Notes: generated by a model from the letters alone, not told the origin. A stretch of DNA of 64,000 bases from Volutella citrinella (GCA_034401135.1 JAWZSP010000002.1:434001-498000); one strand, 5' to 3'. Positions 31,873 to 43,264 are shown, counted from the first letter of the stretch. A program made the numbers and translations.

Positions 31873-33401
31873 TCAAAACGGACATCCACCTCTTCCGCTC
31901 GCCATCAACCTCTTGGCATCCGCAGCTACCGCCTCGGCGCCCTGGTTGGCTCTGTTCACCGGGCCGAGGTCGTCAAACGAGTAGCCTTGCGGCATGTACT
32001 CCTCGGGGACGTCGCCGGGCACCTTGGCGCCGAGAGCCCACTTGGCCCAGGCGAGCGGACCCCATCGGTTCCACAGGGTGGGCTTGATATAGAAGGGGTA
32101 GTTGCCCTTGGCGTAGGGCAGAAAGTACCGGCCAGTCTTGGGGTCGGCGTGGTCGTTCAAAGGCTTGATCTTGAAGAGTCGCGGCAGCACCAGGTACCGG
32201 ATGACGAACCGCCGCACCACCAGAGCGGTGTGAACGAATGCGACGGCGGAAATATCCGGCTCGGGCAGTCTAGTAGGCAAAGGTCAGTCTGGCGAGTGCT
32301 GGTCAGATGGCGCATCAGGGACTCACAAGAATGCTTCGCGGATGCGGTCGTTGATCAACGAGATGATGCACTGGGTGACGAACGCCTTCATCGGCGGCGG
32401 AACCCAGTAAGTGAGCATGGGAATCAGAGCATGCGCTGGCTTGGGGCTGACGGGGTTTGGCTTCATATTCGCGACCTCGTACTCGTTGCACCACGCGCTG
32501 ACCTCCTCGACGAACTGCAGGCCATCCTTCCACCCCGTCTCCGCTCCCGGGAGGTTCCCCTTATACTCGATACCCATGGCGTCGCCGATGCTCTTCCAGA
32601 AAACGCCGATGGCGCACTTCTCCATGTCATTGAGCGGGCGCCAGTCATAGTGCTCGGCGAAGCGGATCGGCTCGACGATGAAGACGGAGAGGGTGTACAG
32701 CAGGTCGCCGTTGGAAATGGTGCCGTTGGCGATGTACTTGGAATGAAGGAAGTTCATTCGCGCAATGGCCTTTGTGGCTCGCTCCGAATCGGGAGGCCAG
32801 GTCATGAACTCGACGATGAGGGTGCCCGTGTCCTCGTACCTGTTGGCGAGACGTTAGAAGCGGTGGGAATGGAGCGAGATGGCCTGGCCATACCTCTTGG
32901 GGCTATTCTTGGGATCGGCCAGGTTGCGCGTCGCCACGAGCAGCTTGGCGATGGATTCGATGCCATATGTCTGCGCAAGCCATGGTCAGCAGCCTACACA
33001 ACGAAAACCACGAAGAACGACGATTGTCGCGGCCTCTCAGAGCGGGCGCATACCTTGAAAAGACCGAGCTCCAGACTCAGGGCCTGCATTTGGGGCATCT
33101 CGTAGGCGGCGAGGGCCTGGACGATCTCCTGGGCCTCCGTGTTTGTCATCTTGGACAGGCTCGCGCGCCCTGTGTACTTGTACTTCTTCTTGAGGGACCG
33201 CTCGCGCTGGAACCGGAGGGAGCGCACGAGCAGGAGGTATCCGATGAGGATGGCGGCGGCGCCCTTCTTGGATCGCCAGGTGAAGCTGTGCAGCGCCGAC
33301 TCTGGGATCGGGAGGGTCGCTACCGTGCGGTTGGCGTACTCGACGAGGGCGCCAAACGATGCGACGACGGTGCTCGTCAGAGCCGAGGTAGCGGCTGCCA
33401 T
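31873..33401 (-). CDS. mpaB/rubber-oxygenase-like ER-bound oxygenase (DUF2236-type)
   Basis: Four exons: 33401-33054, 32970-32894, 32839-32327 and 32269-31873, giving 444 residues. All introns are 54-83 bp with good borders (GTATGC, GTATGG and GTGAGT donors). A hydrophobic helix at about residues 48-62 (AAILIGYLLLVRSL) followed by a basic stretch fits an ER membrane anchor. The catalytic-region landmarks are PKRYEDTGTLIVEFMTWPPD, ATKAIARMNFLHSKYI, LLYTLSVFIVEPIRFAEHYD and WRPLNDMEKCAIGVFWKSIG; the two His shown are candidate haem ligands. The family includes MpaB of mycophenolic acid synthesis and bacterial latex-clearing proteins, which cleave C=C bonds in isoprenoid chains. No mycophenolic acid gene is next to it, so its substrate is open. 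Confidence 0.88.
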
Positions 33402-34573
33402 GTTGTTGCTGGTTGATGGGTTATAGACGTCGATATGGGAGAGGCGGGTGCGTTGTTGGATAACTGGAGGGCTGGATGAGGGCTACGGACTCGCGGGAGA
33501 CCATCCTGAGAACACGAGCTCTATCTATATGCCCAGCAGCACCGGAGAGTCGGACGATTTGATGCGCGACAGATGTTACCACATGCGGAGGTAGTCTGGG
33601 TTGGACGAGGACATCAGAGCTGCAAGCCTGGTCATGATTGACTCGCCGTGACTCGTCAATCGTGGCAGCGCGACGAACTGCTCTGAGAATTTGGAAAGGT
33701 GCCGTGCCCCGCCAGAAATCGAACCAACAGCCGAGGCGGTGTTAATAAGGACGTGTCCCAGGGTCTGTGCTACATCTAAGTTAAGCGATGGATGCCGCCG
33801 TTTGGGGGCAAGGCGCCCGGCTACTAAGAGGAGACCCGGAGATGAGGTCGGAGATGGACATCTCGATGTGGTGTTACCCCTGCTCATCGTCACGGATTAT
33901 TTCTACTTGCGAACTACGCGCGAAACAGCTTCAAAATGGAACAGGCGACACCTCAATCGTGCGAGTTTGCGAGCAGTTTTCTTCCGCCGGTCGTGTATCC
34001 ACGATGTGCACATGTCACTCACCATCCGCACCAACAGACAACAGACACCTCCACCACCTAAATTTGGCCTTGCCTCGCCGCACGCACTAATCTGGCATCT
34101 GATCCCCCCCTATGCTCTATGCGGTAGGCGCCGGGTGACCCGGATCCGACTCGCCACCCCGCAACCCCCCGCATTGTTGACTCGCCTGTGTCCCCCGCCC
34201 CCTGGACAACCCAAAACACCAACTACCGAGGCATTACCGTCTTTTTTTGGACAACCACTGTCCCGAGCCAAGAGGCGCCAATCTGCCCGAGGCAGTGCCA
34301 TCGAGCCACTTTCTAGCCATCAGGTCATACGGGCAAAATGACATTCGACGCGTCTGCGTCGTTGCGGCAAAAAAAGCTTCACGAGAAGAAACCTCGATGA
34401 CTCCAAGGGCCAAATGCCGGCGGGCGTTAGCTGGGAGTTGGGACCCGTGATTATTTTTGCTATTTATTCATGCCTCGACGAACCCCTTCGCTGGCCAATC
34501 GGCAGGAGTGAAATAAACGCAACCAACTCCAATCAGGGCCCCCTAGGGCTCCCATGAAGGTAGATGCAACGCC
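33402..34573. other. Intergenic region, no gene seen
   Basis: About 1.2 kb with the promoter of the mpaB-like gene and the 3' flank of the bZIP gene. The strand 34020-34240 is pyrimidine-rich. No frame is supportable. Confidence 0.6.
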
Positions 34574-35912
34574 TCAAATGGCCAAAAGCTGCTCTTCCCG
34601 GATCATGACGCGCGGATCAAGTCCCCTAACCAGATCACGATACTGCATCCAGAACCTATCGAGGATCCCCCACCCGTCTGCGCTCATGTACTGCTGGAAG
34701 AACCGCGAGTCCACCTGCAGCTCGCCGCCGTTCTCGCGGTGGATGAAGTTACTGTTGAAGAAGCCCCGGAGTCGGCACGTGCAGAGGAACAGGCCGACCA
34801 CCTCGTCAATGTCGTAGTCGTGGACGTGGGCAATCATGTTGTCCCGGACTTCTGGCCATGGTATCAAGTCTATGCACCAGGGATGCTCGACGGCGAGTTG
34901 TCGGGGAGTCGGACGGAGCTGCTTGGGCAGAAGAGCAAAGGTCTCCTCCGAAGGCCAGATTAACCACTTTTCACAAGTCAATTCGAATCCTTGCGAGGGG
35001 GTCGATATCTTGACATACTTTAATGTAAATGTATAGCATCCAGCTGATGGCGAACCTCTCTGGTGGAAGGATGGCTTCTTTTGCAACTTCCCCACAGATC
35101 AAATTCGCCAGGAGGTTCTTGGAGCCGCCGTACAAGATGTCAATGGGCTCCGGTTGTGGGGGACACATGGCCTCGGAGCCCGGGTCCGCTCGCATGCTGT
35201 AGATGAAGGGACGGAGCTTGTCTCCCCGGACCCACGACCGCGTGTTTGGTGCCTGGAGCCAACTGTGCGCGGGGAGCCGGAGCCAGTCTGGCGTGCTGAG
35301 CATCTTTTCGAACACGGGGAACGGGACCGCTGGCGGGTTGGAGCAGTGCGAGACGACTTCTACGGACTTGACCGACGCGTTCGAGTGGCGATCGGCCTTG
35401 TCGCTCATCTCGTCCATCAGGGCGGAATCGAGCTGGTGCAGCCTCCCCGAGATGGTCGGCAGTGACTTGGAAATGGCCAGCTCGGCGTCGTCTAGCCCGG
35501 GGAGCTTCTCGGGTGCTGGTACCAACGGAGGGTGTGAGCCGTGGTGCAGCGTTTTGGCGTGTTGTGGTAGAGTGGTGTGATCCAAGCACAACCGAGCATC
35601 GGGCTCGTCATTGCTAGAGAAGCCATAGCGAAAGACGGACGACTGGGTTGATATGCTGTCGCTAGCCGGACTGGCCGCCGCCAGCTTGGCCAGCTGCTCC
35701 TCGAGATGGCGCACCTTGTCCTCGAGGCTCGCCGTGTACTCGCGCTCGCGCTGCCGCTTCTTGCGCTGGCTGACCTTGTCGCGCTCGCGCTTCTTCTTGA
35801 GGGCCTCCGAGGCCGTCCTGGGCCCGGGTTCCGTGTGGGCCAGGCTGCTGCGACGGGCGGGGCTGGGTGAAGCCACCGAGCTGAGCGCGACGGGAGATGT
35901 GGGATACGACAT
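34574..35912 (-). CDS. bZIP transcription factor with DUF3425 domain
   Basis: Two exons, 35912-35019 and 34966-34574, giving 428 residues. The basic region is KKKRERDKVSQRKKRQRERE at about residues 39-58. A short leucine zipper (LEDKVRHLEEQLAKL) follows. The middle is disordered. The C-terminal DUF3425 region begins KLPGLDDAELAISKS and includes SNPPAVPFPVFEKMLSTPDW. The intron (GTATGT...AAG, 52 bp, TTGAC branch-like site) joins MLYIYIK to WLIWPSEETFALLPKQLRP, the conserved order for the family, and removes an in-frame stop. An upstream 3' site would leave a 29-bp intron, which is too short. The protein is expected to be a nuclear regulator. Targets are unknown. Confidence 0.9.
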
Positions 35913-36717
35913 TGTTTTGGCTCTCGGTTTGTCTCCCGCCCGGCGACGTTCACCCCTAGATCTAGAAGGAGGTGGCCTCGGATAGATTGGCTGTTGGCTA
36001 GCGCCCTGTCGCTAGATATCAGATCCGAATTGATCACAGGCGGAAGTAGATTTTCGTACCTCTTGTCGAGGTTGGCTGGAGATGCAGGTGATGTAATGCG
36101 CAAGGATGTCACTTGCCCCGCACCGTCTGGGGCTGGGAAAAATCCAAGGCCTCGGCATCGTTGCCTGAGGAGGTTAGCATGGAACCCCTGCTCGGCTTGT
36201 CGTCTACCAATAGTCGAGCGTGGGGAACTAAGCAGAACCACGGGAACGGGTTTGGACTCGAGTCAAACGTAGAGAGGCAGACCATATTCATGATTCGGGT
36301 TTGGAGCGTCTGAGATTGATATGTAGGACGGGTTACTTGGTGTGTTTGGCCTGCTGTGCCTCACAAAAATATGCTTTGCTGAACAAGGGCAACGAGTTAT
36401 TCTCAGAGTGCCATCATTGTTGTTCGCAGAAATGAGCTACTCAACTTTTGTTAGTTTTACTACTAGTAACTTACGGTGGTGCTTTTTGTCGGAATTTTAT
36501 GCACTGGAAATTCATTGCTGCAAAATTGAGATGTTATTGATTTATTTTGCAGGCTACAACAATGGTTGTTGTTTTCTCATGTGAAGAACCTGTGTTTCGA
36601 ACACCAGGTTTTGCCTGTAGGAAGGACCTCACTGAAGGGGTCAGAAGATGATAGCACTGGGTGTTTTCTCTACAGGTCAGATATTAAGCCCACAGCCCAT
36701 CGAATTGTGCATGTAGT
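35913..36717. other. Intergenic region with AT-rich island
   Basis: The left half is the bZIP promoter. The right half (about 36290-36717) is clearly AT-rich compared with the flanks and contains small inverted repeats, for example around 36548-36562 and 36589-36613. No gene seen. Confidence 0.5.
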
Positions 36718-37194
36718 CTAACTCCCGAACATCACAAGCGCATTATGGGGTGCACTCGGATCTATCAAAATGCAGCCACAAACCTTCCCCTGGACCATTC
36801 GATGCACGTCGTTGAAGTACGTAGCCTCACCGAGAGTGTGGCCGGATTGCGCGGCAGTGTCTGCTCCCCTAGACTCCACGGAAGCTGAATTATCCCATTT
36901 CCATATTTTGACGGCCCGATGAAACAAACCATAAAATCTATTGGAGACGTCACCGCTCAAGGGCTCATTCACATCTTGGATGTACTGAACGCTGGAGTAC
37001 GCACGTTCATCGCGGCGCAGTTCTATGATCCGTGCACCTCTATTTAAATGGTTACGTGGACAAGATGCGCAGCATTGCTCGGAGAGCTCGGCCGTGGAAT
37101 CATTGGCGTCAGCAATGCTTATGAGATAGATGGTATCGATATGCCAGTAGCAATGAACGACGTCACTGAGGCTGTGCCGTGGTGGTGGGTCCAT
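36718..37194 (-). CDS. Hypothetical protein, 5' end uncertain
   Basis: From the ATG at 37194 the frame gives 158 residues, but the same frame stays open upstream to about 37319 with protein-like sequence (FHFRCALERLAIESDRSSHS), so the true start or an upstream exon may be missing. The visible part contains HSLSDVVHCYWHIDTIYLIS and VSNRFYGLFHRAVKIWKWDN, and ends LVMFGS. It has several Cys, no signal peptide at this ATG and no family I recognise. Lower GC than the neighbouring genes and a position beside an AT-rich island suggest a young, transferred or decaying gene. It is divergent from the small hydrophilic gene at 37472, leaving little room for a promoter if it extends upstream. Confidence 0.38.
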   Translation of the reverse strand: MDPPPRHSLSDVVHCYWHIDTIYLISIADANDSTAELSEQCCASCPRNHLNRGARIIELRRDERAYSSVQYIQDVNEPLSGDVSNRFYGLFHRAVKIWKWDNSASVESRGADTAAQSGHTLGEATYFNDVHRMVQGKVCGCILIDPSAPHNALVMFGS

Positions 37195-37378
37195 GAATCC
37201 TCCCGAGTGGCTTGATCGATCCGATTCGATCGCCAGCCGCTCGAGTGCGCATCGAAAGTGAAAGTCAATTACTTCATGACTTGCCTTTGATGGAACAATT
37301 TGGTCCTCTTGCCGACTGTTTGGAAATCAATGACGACTGTATTCAATAATTATCTGCTCGATGGCAGTCTGATGGCAC

Positions 37379-37386
37379 TATATAAG
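37379..37386 (+). promoter_or_regulatory. TATA box of the small hydrophilic protein
   Basis: A TATATAAG lies 86 bp upstream of the ATG at 37472. Confidence 0.65.
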
Positions 37387-37471
37387 TAGTAGTCTCTTGC
37401 TTCGGTTCAATCGCTACCATCCACCGCCATATCACATCGTCAAATACCATTACACCATTAAGCATCCCAAA

Positions 37472-37872
37472 ATGTCCAATCTAGGCGAGAACCAACGCAT
37501 GCAGGGTACCTCCCGGACCACTGGAGAGTCCAGAATGTCCGAGGGTATCTCCGGCTCTGCTGGAGAGTCCAGGGTGCCCGGAGGCGTCCAGGGACAGGCC
37601 CCTATGGGAACTGAGCAGCGCCTCCATGATTCTGTACGTGTCTTCCCACACAGCAGCTCAAGCACAACGTATTGACTTGCCAGGTCCATCCCAAGGGACC
37701 CACTCGCTCCGAGCCCGGCATGTCTACCAAAAAGACTCACGCCAAAGATGGAGGCGCGGCTTCAATCGTCCCGCAGAAGCTCCAGGAAAAGCTACCCGAG
37801 AGTATTGAGCGAGCAGTCCCCAACGCGATCCACGATACTGGGGATACAGGTGGTCTGCACAGGAAGCAGTAG
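37472..37872 (+). CDS. Small hydrophilic, probably disordered protein
   Basis: Two exons, 37472-37633 and 37684-37872, giving 116 residues. The 50-bp intron has GTACGT...CAG borders with a TTGAC branch-like site. The protein is rich in Gly, Ser, Glu, Lys and Arg with no hydrophobic segment, and has two similar short blocks (TTGESRMSEG and SAGESRVPGG). The C-terminal part contains KKTHAKDGGAASIVPQKLQE. It looks like fungal stress-related or LEA-like hydrophilic proteins, but I recognise no named family. A good TATA box, correct intron phase and even codon use support a real gene. Confidence 0.72.
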
Positions 37873-39547
37873 ATTATAGGTAGATAATATCAGTATGCCT
37901 CCTAATTAAGAAACCTCCGGATATTCCATTGCACACCACTACCCGCATCCATTCAACGCGAATAAGCTCGGAGAAAGAGTCAATCATATGCCTAGAATCT
38001 TGCAATGTGGCCGATCAACTAACTACTTAATCCAGATGGAATATGAATCTGGGGAAATTTCATCACGAGCGCTCTGAGCTATGTTTGAGCATCACAATCA
38101 TGCGCGCTCGTGGATGATTAGATGAGACGTACTGTGCGACACTGCAAATAAAAAGGATGAGAGTGTGCATTGATGCAATTTGAAGGTACTTGCTACGTAG
38201 TCGGGGAATTGGGAACGGACATCATTGTGCACAGCGAACACGCCTATTCTTCGTCTTTCAAAAGAATCCTGTGTGGTCCCTAGGTGTGAGACGTACAAGA
38301 CGTTCAGCTCTGCCCCTGCAGTCCCAACTGGTATCAAGCCCAGCAATATGTATGTGTTTGTGAAAGGGGTTCGTGCATGTACTGTACCTATCCAGGGGAT
38401 GTCGGGGCGAGCTGCTGCGCATCCTAGAGCACTGCAAGGCTTTTCGCTTCGTCGGAATTAACTGATTGCTTAGCCGTTTAGCCGCAGTCCCGGCTGCCAA
38501 TGAAAAATGCTAGGAAGGGCTCTCCTCCGGATACATGCAGCTCATTTGGCACGGTTGCTGGCTTCCTGCTCCGCACACCCCTCAGAAATGCAGCCTATCG
38601 AAGCCAGCTAATAGTTGACGGGGAAGACCTCGTAACGTCGGCAAACCAAAAAGACTACCGGACCCGAGCTAGTCCCGAGTTCGAAAGGGGCCGCGCTAGG
38701 GGAGAGGTGCTAAGGTCGCTCAGCAGCCCGCGACTCGTGGCCACGTTCACCGTGCGCGCGCCAAACTCTCGTCAAGATGGGATGACGGAATGAAGCCCTT
38801 CCAGTGGTTTCATGTCAGCCTTTTCCTTGCCAATTGCCGAAGAGGTGATGGCTGCAAACACATTGCGTCTCATCCCAGCGCGGATGCAGCGACTCTACCC
38901 CCCTCGACAACGCGCGACGATGCCCCCCCCCATGGCACCAAGAGCCCGAGCCAACCGCTCGTCTCGGAGGTCGGGCCAGACGAAAACCTCGAAGCTTTTC
39001 GGTCGGGAAAGAGCCAGCCTCAGCCCACTTGGTGTTCGCCGGTCTGCTTTCGCGCAGGCCTCCACGAACTCCGAGTCCACCAGTCCTAAATTGAATCAGT
39101 CAGGAACCAGACTTGCGGGAATCATCGATCGCCAGGCCATGGATACTACCGGTGGGGCCCCCCTGAGAGTTTAATCCCCTAGTTCTTAGCCCGACGCGAA
39201 TGATGGGTGCTAGGTCCTGATATGGCATGGCTGCCAGTTTGTGGCGTGGCATCATCGGCCACCAGCGCCTCCTAGGGGCAGCACCAGTCGCCTTGACAAT
39301 CTTTTACATAGGCGAGAATGTGGTGAACGGGTGAAGAAGGGAAAAATGGTGCTTTGAGGAGAAGGCGTCTCCTCGTCTGACTCGCGTGCGTCGACGCGAG
39401 CTCCGATTGACGACCGGGCAGATGTGATTTTAGTATTAATCTGGTCCGACCTCCCGCAGATCACCTGCAGGTTCCTTGCATTTCCTGCATACTCACTATT
39501 CCATTTCCTTGGGCTGCTGCGGCAATTTGCAACCCTCGTTCGCCACC
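37873..39547. other. Intergenic region, no supportable gene
   Basis: About 1.7 kb. Plus-strand frames at 38500-39174 are open but low-complexity (Arg/Pro/Ser) and overlap one another in different frames. No family sequence found. Confidence 0.5.
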
Positions 39548-40976
39548 ATGGCAATCGAGAACCGTGGGCCGGAGCTGCAAGCCATCGGCATCGGGTTCCT
39601 TACTTTTGGCTACATTACCGTCCTGCTCCGCAGCTATGTCCGAGTCTTCATTGTCAAGGCTTTTGGCCTGGATGACTGGCTGATGTGTTTGGCTCTGGCA
39701 AGTTCCACCCTCCCCACTGGGTAGTGAACAATATGCTAATTTTTGCTAGTTGTGCTACACGGTACATAATATTTGGATGTTCTTCGGCATCTACTATGGC
39801 ACGGGTCGTCACTTTGCCGATCTCTCTCCCACAGGCATCTCAAATGGCATGAAGTAAGTTGCATTGGCAAAGACGAAGCCTGCATCCTGCCTATCCTAAC
39901 GTTTTGTGTGACAGGTTCTGGTACCTCGACTTCCTAGCCTACTCAGCCACCATGATGGTCTCCAAGTCCTCCATCGCCGTGTTCCTCCTCCGCATCACTG
40001 GTACAAAAAGGTCACACTACTGGATCATCTGGATCTCCCTTTGCTTCTCCTTGATCACGACCCTGGCCTTCTTCTTTGTCTGCATGCTTCAATGCCAGCC
40101 CATCTCCTATTTCTGGACCAGGACTGGCGATGGAAAGTGCATCGACCTGAGCGTCATTATGACCCTGACCTACACCTTCAGCAGCTTCAGCATGATCACC
40201 GACTATGTCTTCGCCTTTCTACCCATCTTCATGGTCTGGGATTTGAACATGAGCAAGCGATCCAAGTGGATGCTTGTGCCTCTCTTCCTCATGGGCACTG
40301 TGTAAGTGTCTTGCAGTCTCGCCCTGGAAGAAATGCAACTGACTTTTGTCCAGAGCCAGTTCAGCCGTCGCGGTACGCTTCGCTTATGTCAAGACATTCA
40401 AAGACCCGGACTACCTCTGTATGTGCTCTTCAGCCAAGGCACTCTATAGCTATAGCATTACTAACGTCCGTCTCAGGGGCAACCGTCGACATTGCTATCT
40501 GGTCCAACGTTGAGATGGGGCTGGCAATTGCTACCGGCAGCCTGGCTACGTTGCGTCCTCTCGCCCGCATGGTCCTCAAGCACATCGGCCTGTCGAGCAG
40601 CGGCGGCCCGTATAGATCTTACAACATCCACACCGGCTCCGGAATCCAGTCTCGCACAAAGACGACGAGCCGAACAACGAGGACCGACGATCTTGACCCG
40701 GCCGAGCTGTATGACATGGGAACCATGGGAAGGAACAAGTCACACTCGAGGGCGACAGTCCAAGACTCCGATGTTGACGATTCATTTGACTTGAAGGTGG
40801 CGACCGAAACCCGTGTGACCGCCGTCTCCACGGCATCTGGAACTGGTAGGACTGGCAAACGCTGGAAGGCGAGGGAGGATCGTGACAACGAAAGCGAGGA
40901 GGGCCTTCGTGTAGAATCACACGAGGATGCGAAGGAGCACATGGCTGCCGTGCCCATGAGTTTCCTCCGAAAGTGA
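39548..40976 (+). CDS. Fungal rhodopsin-domain integral membrane protein
   Basis: Five exons: 39548-39697, 39750-39853, 39915-40301, 40354-40418 and 40477-40976, giving 401 residues. The ATG has a near-ideal context (CGCCACCATGG). Seven hydrophobic segments are followed by a long hydrophilic C-terminal tail. Landmarks are VKAFGLDDWLMCLALLCYTV, MFFGIYYGTGRHFADLSP, FWYLDFLAYSATMMVSKSSI, VMTLTYTFSSFSMITDYVFA-like helices and WATVDIAIWSNVEMGLAIAT. This is the fungal rhodopsin-domain family, whose roles are largely unknown (PTH11-like receptors are relatives). The first intron must be a GC-AG intron: only the GCAAGT donor at 39698 keeps phase and avoids the stop in the retained reading. Other introns have GTAAGT, GTAAGT and GTATGT donors. 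Confidence 0.9.
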
Positions 40977-42684
40977 ACATCTGGCCACATGGCTGAATGT
41001 TCGTCATCGAGTATGCGCGATGATGATGAAGGGTCATCGTGACTAGTCAGCATCTGTACTGTTTACAGGGGCGAATGCCATGGCTGGATTGTAGCGCGGA
41101 TATACTGATAGTTTGCCTATATTCAATAATGCATCAGATAATGAGGTTTCCTCGCATGCGGTAATGTCCACGGTTGCTCCCCAAGCCCTGTACAATAACA
41201 AACCCGCGACGTATAGACACAACCAGGAAGACCTGTTCCGATATGCGCAGGCTTCCCCTTTGACGAACTTCATTCGAACATCAAACACCGACCAAGAATG
41301 CCTCCCCACACTATATCCACTACCTCAGCAACCCTCACTTCAACAGGGAGTGCTTCAAGTACCGTATAAACGGCTTCTGTGATCTCAAGCGGCACCTTCG
41401 CCGGCATCACTCGCAGCCAAGATGCTGTGGCAGGTGCAAGAAGGGTTCTGCCAGTGAGGAAGACTGGCTCCGGCACCAGCAGGCCAGCTCTTGCGCTGTA
41501 GTTCTCCAGGTTTCCGTTCCGCCCGGTTGGAAGCAGGAGTTGCCGGGTAAAATTGGCAAGACGACCCCTTACGGCACTAAAGACGAGAAGAAAAACAAGA
41601 AGAATGAAGAATGATGGCTGATTCCTTCTCATGGGGTTTCATATATCGATGCGGTGGAGGCCAATTTATGTTCTCCCTTTATGTCAGTTAGAGACTGATG
41701 AATGTGATGACTGTGCTTCCTATTACTGGTATAGGTGATTGTATAGTTCTCGCCTTGGCTCCAACATCGGTCGTTGTACTCAGTGCATCCCGGCAATAGG
41801 GCTAGCAATAGGGTGTCAGACCCTGGCGCCAACGCACGGTGCCGGAAGACGCACGTGCAGGACGCACCCCGGAAGAATGAGCGGCCCCTCGTCCAATCGA
41901 TACAGTAAGTGACCCAAGTGACCAAGAGGGGTCACGACAGGTACACAGTGATCACCCGGATCACCGCACCAAGGATGTTTGCTCAGGCAAACAAGGACCA
42001 CGGGCAAACCAGTAATCTAGTATAAGTAAGGCTACCATAGTGACTAGCCTCTTCAGTTATCAATTACAACTTGGTTACCGCAATCTACTTGCCTATTACC
42101 AGACGTGACAATACATTTGTTTTACACACCGATCAACGCTCAGCATTACGCCCTGGTACAGTTGCCAAAACATAAACCCCAGTACGATTACTGCTGTTTA
42201 CACAGTTGGAACCAGCCCGGTCGTCACATTAAATACAGTTATAAAAGAGTGAACAACTTTAGACAGAATATGGCTCTATCTTTTAATCTGATGGATCTGT
42301 ATAACCAGGATACGAGTGGCCTGTTTTGCCACTTCTCCACACGGCCGGCTGAACCAGCCAGTAGCAACGGGACAGAGACGATATTCTGCAGGAGTGGGAA
42401 ACCTGGAACGCTTTAGATCCTTGGCAGCTGAAGGGCCAACACTCTCTGACGCAGCGCCACCACCACTAGTGCACGCCACGCCTAAATCTGGGCCTTAAAT
42501 CCACCTACTTACCGCTTGTCGCGAGGCAAACGTGCGCTGATCATGGCTCGCATGCAGCAATCAGGCAGCCTGCCGCGCAGGACTACTTAAGGACGCCTTT
42601 CCTCCGCTCAAGCCCAGCTATGCCGTCCACTTCTTGACCCTGTGCTCACATTTTTCGTGTTTGCATTTCTCTTTGAGTCGAGGA
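40977..42684. other. Intergenic region with weak small-gene candidates
   Basis: About 1.7 kb. The minus strand has one possible small secreted protein (listed separately) and another short frame at 41043-41309. The rest (41640-42680) holds nothing I can support. Confidence 0.45.
41270..41632 (-). CDS. Possible small secreted protein
   Basis: A 120-residue frame starts at an ATG with MRRNQPSFFILLVFLLVFSA, a textbook signal-peptide profile (Arg pair, then a long hydrophobic core). The remaining part is rich in Leu, Val and Arg, has a possible glycosylation site (NFTR) and only one Cys. The frame may continue by splicing into the overlapping minus-strand segment at 41043-41309, but I could not settle borders. 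No family recognised. The hydrophobic start is the only positive evidence. Confidence 0.3.
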   Translation of the reverse strand: MRRNQPSFFILLVFLLVFSAVRGRLANFTRQLLLPTGRNGNLENYSARAGLLVPEPVFLTGRTLLAPATASWLRVMPAKVPLEITEAVYTVLEALPVEVRVAEVVDIVWGGILGRCLMFE

Positions 42685-43264
42685 ATGATGGGCGCACTCC
42701 ATCTTCTGAGGTCGGCGGCCGTATTCCTGATTTTACTCCCTCTTGCCGCTTTGGCGACAAGCCCGGCAAGTCACGTCCAAGACGTCATCTTGGAACGAGC
42801 TACTTCGGGCAAAAGTGTCTGCGGTTCAGAAGGTATTTGGCATTTTCCTGATTTGCGATTTATTCTGACCATCCGCTTCTGTGCCAGTGACCGCCTCTGG
42901 CCTCAAGACCAACTACTACTGCCAAGGCGACAGTCCAGTTTGCTGCCAAGATTCCACTACTTCGACCAAAGAAGGAATTCCATGGAAGTGTATTTCTTCC
43001 AACGGCACCTGCTGTGGACGCGGCGAGTACTGTTCTGGTAAAGCCTTGTGCTCCCGCGACACCACTGGCTACAGGTGCCGGGGCTCCGGGATCACATTGC
43101 CTGCGATTTCTGGAAACACACCGGAGCTGGAGTTCGATCGTAGTGGTGTCAAAGGGCAAGGGAACGGCGACGACAAAAAGGGATCGGGAGCTGTGACTGG
43201 GTTCAGACCAAACATCCACGCGCTCGGGGTCTGGACTGCTGGGCTGGGCTTTTTGTTCTTGTAA
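42685..43264 (+). CDS. Small cysteine-rich secreted protein, probably GPI-anchored
   Basis: Two exons, 42685-42832 and 42888-43264, giving 174 residues. The N-terminus (MMGALHLLRSAAVFLILLPL, then AALATS) is a signal peptide, and a Kex-like or short pro-segment with VILERAT follows. The mature part has ten Cys, including two CC pairs: VCGSE, YYCQGDSPVCCQ, WKCISSNGTCCGRGEYCSG, ALC and YRC. After a Gly/Asp/Lys-rich linker the C-terminus ends in a short hydrophobic tail (ALGVWTAGLGFLFL), like a GPI signal. The Cys pattern resembles small disulfide-rich wall or effector-like proteins; I assign no named family. The intron is GTATTT...CAG, phase 1. Confidence 0.82.

Noticed and set aside
31987..33105. 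372-codon plus-strand frame
   Set aside because: It lies opposite the exons of the mpaB-like gene, which has clean splicing and family sequence. The long frame follows from codon bias on the other strand.
34967..35018. Apparent frameshift in the first bZIP/DUF3425 gene
   Set aside because: A 52-bp intron with a GTATGT donor restores the conserved order, so no frameshift is needed.
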